Below, in pieces: positions 10,935-23,000 of a DNA stretch of 64,000 nt (positions within the stretch are counted from its first letter, which is position 1; each line of letters opens with the position of its first letter). Both the position numbers and the translations under genes were made by a program. The stretch comes from Parietaria judaica. Its lineage: Eukaryota; Streptophyta; Magnoliopsida; Rosales; Urticaceae. The stretch covers positions 9,500,606-9,564,605 of the forward strand of contig OX940865.1 in NCBI GenBank assembly GCA_954871525.1, in the 5' to 3' direction. The notes below the pieces were generated by a model, which was not told the DNA's origin, searched no databases, and was given only the letters and a program-made list of their open reading frames with translations.

Positions 10935-13740
10935 CTCTTCGAGTTGGAGCTGAGAGAGAAATGTCGAGGAGACCCAACTTAGTAAGTAGTCGATTCAATT
11001 TATCAGCACCAAGTAGTTCAATGAAAACATCAGCTAGTTGGTCGTGGGAGGGGAGGTACGAGAGAGATATGAGCCCAAAGATAATCTTTTCTTGAACATA
11101 ATGACAGTCTATTTCGATGTGCTCATTTCGTTTAAGGAAAATTGGATTTTCAGCAATGTGGAAGAGCAACTCGGTTCTCGCAATTTATATGGTGGAAGAC
11201 CAAGTTCAGATAAAAGTGAATGAAGCCATTGTATCTTGGAGGTGAACGCCGTGAGAGAGTGATAGTCGGCTTCAACAGACGATCGAGAACCAATAGGTTG
11301 TTTCTTTTATTTCCAAGATATTGGACTCGAACCAAGCATTCTAAAATATTTGTTAGCTAGTAGACCTTCGAGTGACAAGGCAACCAACCCAATCTGAATC
11401 AGCCAACTAGATTAAGAGAGCTAGATGCCTTAAGCCTTCACCGATTGACCCTTCAAGATATCGAATGATTTTATGCGCGTCATGAAGGTGAGAAGAATGA
11501 GGGTAATGCACGAATTGACTAAGAGTATTAACAACATATTGAATGTCACGACGAGTGGTTGTAAGTTATAGGAGGCGTCTGATGAGGTGTCGATAAATGG
11601 AAGGATCGGACAAAGGATTACCGCTATCTGGAGATGGAGATGTACGAGATCCTAGCATTCCTAAGTCATTTAAAATGTCAGGAGTGTATTTTAGTTGATA
11701 TAAAAATCAACCTTTCTTGGAACGAGATACTTCAATACCAAGAAATTAGCGTAAAGGAAGGAGATCTTTAAGGGAATATGATTCAGCAAGGAACTGAAAT
11801 AAACGCACCATTTTTGCATGTGATGATGAAATCATCCACATAAACATGGACATAGAAATATATAAGGTTACGAATATAAGTAAAAAGACTATAATAAAAA
11901 ATCGATTGACGAAAACCGCGAGTAATTAGAGTAGATGAGAATTTTGAGAACCATTGACGAGATGCCTGATTAAGACCATAAGGAGATTTATCAAGCTTGC
12001 AGACATGGTTATCGTTATTATGAAAGAGGCCTGGATGAAGCTTTATAAGAACCTCTTCATTGATATCACCTTGTAAAAATTCATTATCGACATTTTGTTT
12101 ATGCAGAAACCAATTATGAACCGTAGTTATAGAAAGAAGAACAAGAACAGTGACCAATTTGGCAACCGGAGCAAAAGTATTATGATAATCAATACTTTCG
12201 GTTTGTGTGTAACCTTTGGCAACTAAACCTGATTTATAGCATTCAATGGATCCATTAGAATGAAATGGTGTCCTATAAACTCACTTACAACCAATTGGGG
12301 TTTTTATCAAGTGGTAACGAACAAATGGACCATTTGTTATTAGATTCGAGAGCACGAAGAACAGTAGCCATGGCGTCGCGCCAGATAGAAGATTTATTAT
12401 TCTGATAATAAGTTCGAGGCTCATTATGGTCGACGGTCTTAGATAAGAATAAGCGATGAGAGAGGCTCAAATTATCAAAAGATATATGGTTGCTTTAAAA
12501 TTCGCTTAGGATGATCTGAATCGGCATAGAAGAACTATTATCTGGTGAATGAACATTTTCATCAATAAGAATATCATATTGAATATCACTTTGTGGCGAT
12601 GAGTTATTTTGTGTCAGCATTATCAGTATTATACGTTGAGATGAATTATCATAAAGGCGATATCCTTTTTTACCGTAAGAATAGCCAAAAAATATGTATG
12701 GTTTTCCGCGAGCATCAAATTTATTCTTAACATGCATATTTTTGGCGAATCATAAAAAACCATACACGCGTAAAGAAGAATAATATCGAGTTTTTCCGAA
12801 CAATATTTCATGAGGCTATTTGAAATTAATGATTTGTTCGGATAATTTGTTAATTAGAAACGTCATAGTGAAAACAAATTCACCCTAAAAAGAAAGGGGA
12901 AAGTTAGCTTGGAATCGTAATGAGCGTGCTACATCGAGTAGATGTCGTTGTTTACATTCCACTATCCCATTTTGTTGGGGAGTGGCGATACAACTTCGAT
13001 AATGAATTATTCCATGAGAACGCAACCAAGTTTGAAAATTTGATTAATGGAATTATGTTCCATTGTCAGATCTGAGCACTTAAAGTTGTGGGATAAAGAT
13101 ACCACCAATGCTAGAATGAATAGCAGATATGGATAGTTTAAATTGCCGATTCTTGTTTAAAAAATTGTTTCATCATATTAAGAGTATGAGACTTATTTTT
13201 CATTAAATAGATCCAAGTGCATCTTCAATAATCACCCACAACAGTAGAAAAAAAACGTGAGCCACTTTGAGAAAGAACATTAAATGGTCCCCAAATATCA
13301 ACATGAAGCAATTCAAAACATATAGAAGAATGAGATACATTATTTGTGAATGAATCACGACATTGCTTAGCCTATAGGAAGACATCACAAAATATAATCC
13401 TTAGTCACAGATATTTTCGGAAAAATTATTAACACGAGATTTCCAGGGTGACCAAGGCGGGAGTGCCAACAGTCAAATTTATTCGGAAGCTGAAATGAAA
13501 AAGAAGAATTCAAAGGAGGAATTTCATCCAATAATAAGTAGTGACCATGTTGAGGACTGCCCGGACAATCATCTTCCTCGTTAAAAAGTCATGTAAAAGA
13601 CATTTTAGATTTAGAGAAAAGCATTTCACAGTTAAGTTGATTTGTTAATTGTGAGATAGACAATATATTAAACTTGAAGGATGGGATATGGGATATAGAA
13701 GACATCTTTAAAAAGAAGAGAATCAAAATATTCAACAAAC
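10935..13740 (-). pseudogene. Copia-1 integrase / reverse transcriptase / RNase H remnant
   Basis: Minus-strand relic of a Copia pol. Integrase blocks: WHSRLGHPGN (near 13455), LLHVDIWGPFNVL (near 13300), RSDNGT (near 13065), TPQQNGIVE (near 12965), and VKNKFDARGKPYIFFGYSYG (near 12690). RT at 12157-11783: NEFLQGDINEEV, KLDKSPYGLNQASRQW and YVHVYVDDFIIT (the YVDD active site). RNase H: ADSDWVGC and SSVEADYHSL (near 11375-11270) and KNEHIEIDCHYVQEK (11130-11085). Numerous stops and frame breaks make it non-functional. The N-terminal side stops at a junction with a foreign LTR at 13743. Confidence 0.85.
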
Positions 13741-13742
13741 AC

Positions 13743-15297
13743 CCGGCATGACTCCGTTGTAAATTTTTAACTGATGGTTCTTTTTAAGTTTCCAGAGAAC
13801 TAAGTCTCTTAAGCCAAACCAGAGAGAGAGGTCAGAGGAAAAATTCGCAGACCCTAAAGGAGAGAGGGAGAGTTTGAATTTTTCTCTGGGAAAGGTGTGA
13901 AAAATGTGTAGAATGAGCTCACTATTTATAGGCTTAGACTGTAACCGAATTGGAGAAATTTCTTCCCTAATTTTTTTGAATTCTATATATTAAGTATAAT
14001 TAATTATATTAATCCAATGGTCCAGATTTAATCATATCTAAATCCAAGGGATATAAATAATTAGGGATTTAATTAAATAAGAAAGACTTGGTAAAATAAA
14101 AAATCAATCTTATCTTCTTATTTTAATAATTTGAATATATATATATATATATGATAAATTTCTAATTTAATTTCATAGTTTACCGAAACGATCACAAACT
14201 TAGAAATTCTCTAAATCAGAAACCGTACGTCAAAATAACTCGGTCCCGAAAGCAAATTTTCTTAGAATTTATTTTCCAATAACTTTCATTTTGACAAAAA
14301 ATCAAAATTATACTTTCTTTTGTAAGTTAATTTCGGTTAGCAAGATATGGTACTTCTGTCACGCCACTGATAAAACTATTTGATGTCCGTTAAGACTTCA
14401 ATTTTATATATCTTTCCAAATGATTAAACATCTCAAAATTTTCCTATCACGTACGTATCATACGTTACGAAGCTATCCTAGGGACCATGGACCCGTACCA
14501 GTTAAGCTCCAACGAACTGCTAGGATGTTCGTGAAACCTCGGTGTAACTCCACTATAAACATGATGCTGGTATACATTATTCCCTTTATTACAGCAGGGT
14601 GTCCATTGATACAATCAAATTCGGGTTTTTGATCTTTCACTTGATGATCCACACATGAGCAATCGGTTCTTACCGTTTTTCCCCCATTGCATTTTCATCC
14701 TTGACTCAGTCAGTAATATCTTGAGTAACTCACTTATGGTTTCGAATCATAAGTTGCGCACGGGTTCCTCTCACTTCTCACCATCGACAATCAAGGGAAT
14801 TATCATGACCCTGAAGAGAGCTGTGTGATGCATATGTCTATGACCAAGCTAACCTTACTACTGACTATCATGTTCCCAAGATAATAATGTTGGGAACAAC
14901 GGTAATATCTTATGCTCTTTAACGATTACATCAAAGAACAATCAAGCTAGCAGCTCAGACTCAAGATCACTTGGGACTTAGATCGAATATCCATTTGATC
15001 ATCAACAAGTGACTCAACTTTAAATCATCAGCGACGGTCTTATATGATAACTTCCGGAGTTTAAATAAGGTCCAGTCCAGTATGAAGACACTTCATACTG
15101 AATGCACTTCTAGTGAGTAACACACACAAAATTGAGAATAGAATTGTCACTTAGTCACATTAATGACCTTATACGATTAAGGAGCTCACACCCAGTTAAT
15201 CAGGTCACAGACATTTTAAGTTCATTTATTATGATTATTAATTCTTCCTCACATTGACTCTTTTGTGATAATAATAACATAATTGCATGTTGGACAT
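13743..15297 (-). repeat. Truncated long-LTR Copia LTR (older copy), left part
   Basis: Homologous to the 2.7-kb LTR at 52072-54814 from its internal position near 52460 onward, including the run aactgatggttctttttaag at 13768 and the reverse TATA box (ctatttatag) near 13922-13931. It is more diverged than the other copies, lacks the first 390 or so bases of the LTR, and has internal deletions. The solo LTR at 15298 cuts into it at ttgca; it resumes at 18033. Confidence 0.85.
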
Positions 15298-18032
15298 GTG
15301 TGTCCTTAAACAAGATATTTTATCCCTTTGTAAAAGATTATGACAAGTCGTTGAATAAAGATGATGCTTATTATGATAATCTTATTGTAGTTTCTGGTAG
15401 AGTAAAATAGAATGTTTGATTCCTTAGTTCATGAAGGATGCAATTATGTTATTATTATCACAACAGAGTCAATGTGAGGAAGAATTAATAATCATAATAA
15501 ATGAACTTAAAATGTCCATGACCTGATCAACTGGGTGGGAGCCCATTAATCGTACAAGGTCATTAATGTGACTAAGTGATAATCCTATTCTGGATTTTGT
15601 GTGTGTCACACTCACTAGAAGTGCATTAAGTATGAAGTGTCTTCATATTGGACTGGACCTGACTTAAATTCCGGAAGTTATCATATAAGACCGTCACTGA
15701 TAACTTGGAGTTGAGTCACTAGTAGATGATCAAATGGATATTCGATCTAAGTCCTTAGTGATCTTGAGTCCAAGATGCTGACTTGATTGTTCTTTGATTT
15801 AACCGTTAAAGAACACGAAATATTACACCTGTTCCCAACACTATTATTTTGGGAACATGATAGTCAGCAGTAAGGATAGCTTGGTCATAGACATGGGCAT
15901 CACACAGCTCTCCTTAGAGTGATGATGATTCCCTTGATTGTCGGTGGTGAGAAGTGAGAGATACCCATGCGCAACTTATGAATCGAAACCATAAGTGGGT
16001 TACTCATGATATTGCTGACTGAGTCAAGGATGAAAATACAATGAGGGGCATAACGGTAAAAACCGCCTGCTCATTTATGAATCATCAAGTGAAAGATCAA
16101 TAACCCGAATTTGATTGTATCAATGGACACCCTGCTATTATAAAGGGAATAATATATATCGTATCACTAAAGAGTGCAGCCTCGGGTCTATAGTGGAATC
16201 ACTTCGAGGTTTGACGAACAACTAGCAGTTCGTTGGAGCTTAAGTGATACGGGTCCATGGTCCCCAGGATAGCTCCGTAACGGATGATACGTACGTGATT
16301 AAGATACATTCTGGATAATGTTTGATCATTTGGCTTGACTTATAAAACTGAAAGGTCTGTGTCAGACATCAGATAGTTTTATCGTTGGCGTGGCAAAAGT
16401 ATCATATTTTGGTACACGAAATTAACTGACAAAAAATAAAGTTAGAATTTATATTTTCTATCAGCACCATGTTGTTGGAAATTAAATTCTAAGCAGCTTT
16501 GCTTTTTGAACCAAGTCATTTCGACTTACGGTTAGTGATTTATGGATTTTCTAAGTTTGTGATCGGTTCGATAAACTTTGAAATTAAATCACATATCACG
16601 AATTTAAATGATGGTGTGGCACCATGACATTTTTATGTGTGATATTGAGATCAGGATTTATTAATATAATTTAATTATTTGGATTTAATTGTTAATATCT
16701 TATTAATAATTAATTAATAATTAATAGATTTATATTAATAAATGAATATATATATTTATATATATTAATATGTGTAAATTCGAATTAGGGTTTGTTATAT
16801 GAAACCCTAGTTAAATTCGAATAGCTTGATTTGGTATTTCTATATTTGCGGCATAAGTACCAAATGTTTTGGTATTTTAGCAAATCCCTAAAATCAATAT
16901 TATTTATTGGATCGGTTATGATTTAGTATCAACCGTTGGATTAGGATATTGATAAATTCGAAATTAATAACTTGGTGACCAAGTTCTATTTTTTGAATTT
17001 GATTAATTAATTGTATCCGTTGGATCGGTCTAAGATTTAATCTTTACCGTCGGATTGAGAATTGATTAATTATATATATATATATATCTATATATATTCG
17101 AATTATGTTTAAGGATAAATTCGAAAAAATTGTTTTAATAAATCTATTTATCCTAAACTTATTTGATCCATTAGATCGGTTTTAAGAATCATCTCAACCG
17201 TTGGATCTAGATAATAATGATTCGAATTTTATATATATATATATATATATCATAATTCGAATTTTATGATGATAAGAAGATAAGATTGGATTTTTGATTT
17301 ATCTAAATCTTTCTTATTTAATTAAATCCCTAATTAATTATATCCATTGGATTTAGATGAGATTAAATGTGGACCATTGGATTAAGATAATATTATATTT
17401 AATTAATGAAATTCGAATTTAGGGAGGGAATATCTCCAAATCGGTTACAGTCTTGAGCCTATAAATAGGAGGCTCATTCTACACATTTTTCACACCTTTC
17501 CCCAGAGAAAAATTCGAACTCTCCCTCTTCCTCAGGGTCTGCGAATTTTCTCTCTGATCTCTTTCTTCTGGTTCGGCTTAGGAGACTATTTCTCCGGAAG
17601 CTTAAAAAGAACCATCAGTTAAAGTTTTGCGACAGAGTCCTGCCGGCGAAGCCCACGCTTCGGTACGAGGATTCCAGGAGAATATCCCGGAAGATCACGG
17701 GAGATTCCCTCAGCACCGGCGGAGCCCTGCCTGATTCAGAGCGCGCAGCCGGAAATCGTCAAATGAGGTACGGCCTTATGCATTGGGTTAATAAATGCAA
17801 ACATTTACTGCTTTCTATTTATTTCCTATTATGACTAGTTTATTAATAACGAGTTATGAATATTAAATCGCATAATATTTATCAGATCTTGGGATATGGA
17901 TATTATCCGATATTCGGACCGTTGTTTGGATAACAAGTTTTTCCGCTTTAAAATAATTTTTAAATGTTACCCTGGCGGTTCGGACGTATAAATCGTGATA
18001 ATTATACGGAATCCGAGACGTGATTTCCAACA
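15298..18032 (+). repeat. Solo LTR (2735 bp) of the long-LTR Copia family
   Basis: Complete LTR starting tgttggacatgtgtgtcc and ending gtgatttccaaca, flanked by a perfect 5-bp TSD ttgca (15293-15297 and 18033-18037). It is the reverse complement of the LTRs at 52072-54814 and 59326-62058. It has a TATA box ctataaatag at 17459-17468. No internal Copia sequence lies next to it, so it is the product of LTR-LTR recombination. It sits inside an older LTR of the same family in the opposite direction. Confidence 0.95.
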
Positions 18033-18111
18033 TTGCATCCTTTATGAACTAAGGAACAAATATTCTATTTTACTCTACCATAAACTATAATAAGATTAAC
18101 ATAGTCCAACA
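18033..18111 (-). repeat. Truncated long-LTR Copia LTR (older copy), right part
   Basis: Continuation of the 13743-15297 LTR after the solo-LTR insertion. It begins with the duplicated ttgca and follows the same order as 54660-54725 (tcctttatgaactaagga), then a deletion, then the terminal gtccaaca. It abuts the Copia-1 gag remnant at 18112. Confidence 0.8.
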
Positions 18112-18440
18112 TCGTGTTTTGTGAAATATAAAGAGATAGTCATACCTTCTTGTTTGAAAGCAAAAATAAACTTCAACTGGTAGATTTTGGGCGTGTTTAA
18201 TTGAGAGAAATGCTTATTGAGATCTGGCCATAAATGAGTGGCAATGTTTGCATAAAGAATTGTCCTGATTTCTGGGGAAAATAATTTAGTATCCAACTCC
18301 CAACCATATCATTGCAGCGTTCCCAGTCGCCAATGTCATGTTCCTCGGTTGGCTTTGGTAATGAACCATCGACGAAACTGTATTTGCTTTTGGCACGTAG
18401 CGCCATCGTCATGGCACGGTTTCAAGAGCCATAATTATCA
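18112..18440 (-). pseudogene. Copia-1 gag N-terminal remnant
   Basis: Minus-strand gag relic of the Copia UBN2/DUF4219 type: LRAKSKYSFVDGSLPKP and WERCNDMVGSWILNYF (18412-18280), then, after a frame change, LWPDLNKHFSQLNTPKIYQL and FAFKQEGMTISLYFTKHD (to 18112). It ends at the junction with the inserted foreign LTR. About one third of a normal gag is present. Confidence 0.8.
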
Positions 18441-18712
18441 CCCGATAGAATAGACATAACGAGGACACTGGAGGGACTATTAGAGTGATGAATAACGTAA
18501 AATCGGATTTGCTATGAGTAACATGATTAGATTCACTTTAAACTGCAAGCAATGGATTTCGGTTGACATGATGAAAGAGCAGACGCTGAGATGAAAAAGA
18601 CATAAAAAAAATCAAAATAAGTTTAAGAAAATGTCAAAGGGAAATAAGAATTAACGTACAACAAAGGATATAGAAATGTTTAAAAAAAATAAATTATTGA
18701 GGTAGTACGATT

Positions 18713-18724
18713 ACTCTGATACCA
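18713..18724 (-). other. Copia-1 primer-binding site
   Basis: The minus strand reads TGGTATCAGAGT directly after the 5' LTR end. This is the usual Copia PBS complementary to the 3' end of initiator tRNA-Met. Confidence 0.85.
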
Positions 18725-18975
18725 TGTGAAACTAGGAAGGAAGAACCTTTAAATAATTGATCGTATTTTTTATTCATAATCTGATACATATATATACTCA
18801 TAGCTAGTGGCTATTTGAGTGAGAAGTTACAACTATATGGAGATAATTAAGGAAACAATAAAGACTAAATAATCTAACCATAAAGACTAAGTAATCTAAC
18901 AATTATCGTAACAAATGTTTAGTAAACGCGGTGGAGGGCTTGAAGACGTCCACTTGAGACACGTATGATATCGTA
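18725..18975 (-). repeat. Copia-1 5' LTR
   Basis: About 251 bp, ending (minus strand) gtttcaca next to the PBS. Shares gtggctatttgagtgagaag and gactaagtaatctaacaatt with the 3' LTR at 10725-10930. The outer end is diverged and no clean TSD could be picked. Confidence 0.75.
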
Positions 18976-19323
18976 ATGAATAAATAATAATTAGCTCGTG
19001 AAATAAATAAATGGTGATATTCAAACTAAAAAATATTATTTATTCATTTTTTAGGTGTTCTGAAACGATCTTGATGTTCTTGAGATAGGTTCTTAAATGC
19101 TTTTCTTAGAAGATGATTACTAATTATTTTTTTTTAGAAATAAGTTATTGAGAATAGTCCCCATGTTATAATTATGATTAAATTCTTGATAAATGAATAA
19201 ATTTTCACGGCTTTGATGAGATGAGTGTTACATTCTATATTTGGGCAAGATTTCATATATGGCAAAACTAATGTCACTGATCATATTCTGTAGCACTGGC
19301 TAAACTACACTACATGCATATAT
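18976..19323. other. AT-rich spacer
   Basis: No gene or repeat recognised between the Copia-1 5' LTR and the UGT fragment. Confidence 0.4.
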
Positions 19324-19420
19324 GTCTTGTTTCTCCAACACCGATTTCAACGAATCGGCCACTTAACGACCGTCGCTCTTGTCCCTCTGAACCATTTATA
19401 CCAGATATTCTTCTCGTTAG
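19324..19420 (-). pseudogene. Fragment of a second UGT91 gene
   Basis: About 95 bases are a diverged copy of 5971-6080 in exon 2 of the UGT at 5855-7689, in the same orientation. Shared words are cttgtttctccaacacc, cgaatcggc/cgactcggc and ttctcgt. It contains a deletion of about 13 bases and further small indels. It shows that a second UGT once lay on the other side of the Copia-1 insertion. Confidence 0.75.
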
Positions 19421-20027
19421 CTCCTGAGGCCTTGTCGAGATCCATTCCGAGTCGTCGGGAATCTTCTATGGTCTTCACCGCCTTGCTCTTTAGTCGAAGA
19501 CTTTCCTAGGGTTATGATAACCTCGTCTGTTTGTCCGAATCGTCTTCTTGGATATGAATATCGGTCTTGAGCTTCTTCTTCTGGGCCTTCGGGGACCGGG
19601 CCTCGCGAAATGAGTCGGGTCTTGGGCTCTCGTTCTTTGTCTTTGCTAATGGGCTTTGACTTTCGCCATAAAAATCAGTTTTTATATAGTCTGAAATACG
19701 CACAACAAATATAATTTTAGAGTTTAATTACTTTAGATGCTAATTTTTCTAGTTTTCAAAATAAATACTACAGTAATTAGTAATTAAAAAATCTGTATAT
19801 ATGTGATAATTGATTTTCCAACCGTTTCTCTTTCTCACATGAAAATTTAGCTCCAAAAGTATGCACGTGGACTCATTTGAGAGGTATTTGAAAAAAAAGG
19901 ACAAATAGACATCGCTGGCAATAATTGAGGGGTCGAAATGACACCAACAAAATAAAAAATTCTGAGCTCCCGCTCAATTCATCTCTCTCTCTGGGAATCT
20001 CCATTGCAGAAGAAGAGAGAGAGAGAG
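19421..20027. other. APC6 upstream region with an unrecognised open frame
   Basis: Contains a 63-codon minus-strand open frame (19703-19512) with a charged, low-complexity protein that I do not recognise, and then the presumed APC6 promoter and leader. A (GA)n run lies just before the APC6 ATG. No TATA box stands out. Confidence 0.4.
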
Positions 20028-23000
20028 ATGAGGGAGGAGGAGATGGAGATGGAGAAGCTGAGAGGAGTGGTGCGTGACTGCGTGAGCAAGCACCTCTACT
20101 CGTCGGCGATCTTCTTTGCCGACAAGATCGCCGCCGTCACCAGCGACCCCGCCGACGTGTACATGCAGGCCCAGGCCCTCTTCCTCGCCCGCCACTTCCG
20201 CCGCGCCTACCACCTCCTCAACGCCTCCCACTTCGTCCGCACCGACCTCCGCTTCCGCTACCTCGCCGCCAAATGCCTGGTTCCTCTCCCAAACCCTACT
20301 CCCTTCCTTCCTCTTCGGTATTCCTTGGTTGATGAAGAGAATCGGAGTGACTCGCCGCTAATGCACGATTCTTCTCCAAAGTCCGACTCGTTCGAGTAAA
20401 AGGATTCAATAACCCCTTATTGGTGTGTTTGTTCAATTTTTAGCATTCAATTTTGTGTTTTCCCTCGACGAAGAGATTTGAAGTGGACTTGCATTTTTTG
20501 AATTTCGGAATGAAGTATGGATTTTTGATTGATCCCGTGATGAACAACCAAGTTTCCAGTCCGAATTCCAGCTTGGTTCTTGATTACCGAATAAGGGGTT
20601 ATTGTGAACTTAGAAACTAATGGTGGGACTTTGCTCGACTCCGAAACCCACCTTGTTTCGCTTCCCCCCCTTGTTCCTCGACGTGAAAGTTGCGGATTCG
20701 GATTCAGTGATTACAATTGAAGCTTTTTTGAAATGTAAAAATTGTTTTTGGGGGTGGTGGTTCAAAATTCAAATGCATTCTAGTTCAAGTCCTGATGCAA
20801 TGTCGTGTTTTCTTTGGGTGTGTGAATGTGTGCCTTAGTTGATGGACAGACAATTGGTTGACTTGCATTTTTTAATTTTAAAAGTAAATATCAATTTTTG
20901 ATTGACTAACGTGATAATACGTCCATTCATGATGAACAGCTACGATTCCAGTCCGAAATTTTGATTTCGCTTCTTGATTACTGAGCAAGTAGTTATAGAG
21001 AACTTAGTAACTAAATGTGGGACTTTGCTCGACTCCAAAATGTACTTGTCTCGCTTCTTCGGTTCAAGGGATTTGGTGATAATAACGTATTAACGGAGAT
21101 CAGAAGCTGTTTGATATGTGCTTCTTTATTACTTGTTTGCAGTAAATTTCATTTTTCGGGGTGTCAATTTATATATCTTCTAGTCCTAGTCTAGACAAAT
21201 TGTTGTATATTGACGCATGAATGAGTGCCATAGTCAATGAAGCGATTTGGGTCGAACTTATGTTTTTGAAATTTGAAATAAAAGTTTCATTTTTTTATTG
21301 ATAACTGCGGTAATTGGTCCAGTTATCTGTGATGAACAGCTACATTTTCCAGTTCGAAATTATAGTTTTGCTTCTTATTTCTGAATAAGTGGATATGGGG
21401 AACTTCGTAACTAATGGCGGGACTTTGCTCAACTCTTCGAGTAATAGTCGATCAATTTTCTCGGCTTATTTTTTATTTTTCCTTTTGATTACCGAATAAT
21501 TGGATATAGTGAACTTAGTAATTAGTGGTAGGACTTTTCTCAGCTCTTCCAATATTTTGACAGGTTGATTCATTTTCTTGGCCGATAATGTTATTTTTTT
21601 TTAAGGAGCCTAAAATGTGATTTGAAACGGCATAAAATATGTACTATGAAGTAGCTAAAGTTTATCGCTTTAAGGGTCAGCTTTATACCATTGATGATAC
21701 TAAACTGTGACAGGGACTGATTTGATATTTTTTTCCCTTTCTGTTGTCAGGAGGAGCTGAAGGAATGGGATCAATGTCTGCTAATGCTCGGGGAGGCTAA
21801 AGTTGACGAACATGGGAATGTTTACGACACTAAGGATCGCAATGCCATGTACTTGGATAAATACGGCGAAGATCGTGAGATTAATGTAATTCTAGACTCC
21901 ATTCAATTATTTACATTTACCCCTTAACTTTGTTTTATTCTTGCTAACCTGTGATTTAGCTAAGCTTAATAGTAAATTATGATCGATACTAAGTTTTACT
22001 ACTCGCTGGAGAAGCTCTGTGTGCAAAATCACTCAACTCTTATTGACTATGCTGTATAGTTATCTGTATTTAAATTACCAACTTTTGTTTTCCATAAATG
22101 TGTAAAATGAGTCTGTCGAAGCAGTGTGTTAATCCCCATTTTCATGCAGTTCCTGAAACTTCTTAGATGCAAATTTACATACAAAGCACCGGTTCCGCTT
22201 AGAGAGTGATTATGTATTTTCCTTCTTAATTTGTTTCTGCTACTTTTCGTCCTGTGATATCTTGGAGATTGTAAAGTTCTATCTATCATTTTTTACTTTA
22301 TAAAATTGTCAGAGCTGTCAAGTTCTTAATTTGCTTTTCCGGTTTTTACAGATATCGTCTGCAATATGCTTTTTAAGAGGGAAAGCTTATGAAGCCTTAG
22401 AAAACCGTAACCAAGCTCGACAATGGTTCCTTTCTTATTTTAGCTCAATTTGGTGTGCTTTATTAGTTTTCTTTTTGGGTTGGAATGGGCAGTATTTTTT
22501 TATCTTTTACTTATCTTCCACGAAGTATTGCTCGTTTGATGATCGTGTTTTTCTCTTTAAAGGTACAAAGCAGCTATTAAAGCTGACCCTTTATGTTATG
22601 AGGTATGCCTAAATTTACATGTATAATATATATTGCCTGTAAGACTTGACGTAAGTGGCTCCTTGGGGGAGTAGAGTATTTAACCGTTGATGTATTTTCT
22701 TCTTATATATATATTTTAAAATTCGTTCTTTGTTTCTCATTATATGTATTTATTGTTTTTCAGGCATTGGAGTGTCTAATTGAAAACCACATGCTTTCAT
22801 GCGAGGAAGGTAAGCTTTCTTCCACTTTGTTTCTTCAAGTAACAATTCATGTGTATCTTATAGGACCGTGTAACAAAATGTTTTATTGATTTTGATCCTA
22901 TACCGTCATATGCGGCGTCACTAATTAGACACAAAGCAAGCCACTAGCCATGGTTGTTTGATGAACTTTGAAAATGTGATAATGATTCTCATTAATTGGA

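Larger units (their letters stand above)
8440..18975 (-). mobile_element. Copia-1: old, interrupted Ty1/Copia LTR retrotransposon
   Basis: Minus-strand Copia element with short LTRs (about 250-280 bp) at 18725-18975 (5') and 8440-8512 plus 10725-10930 (3', split by an inserted TIR element). Next to the 5' LTR is a tRNA-iMet-type primer-binding site at 18713-18724. Domain order on the minus strand is gag start (18440-18112), then an inserted block of foreign LTRs (18111-13743), then pre-integrase/integrase, RT and RNase H (13740-10935). The gag C-terminus and protease are missing at the foreign-LTR junction. Many stops and frame changes show a long-dead copy. The two LTRs share recognisable runs such as gtggctatttgagtgagaag but differ at many positions, agreeing with age. 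Confidence 0.85.

Noticed and set aside
20004..20027. Upstream extension of APC6 exon 1
   Set aside because: The first in-frame ATG is at 20028; the upstream codons start from TTG and consist of the GA-rich leader.
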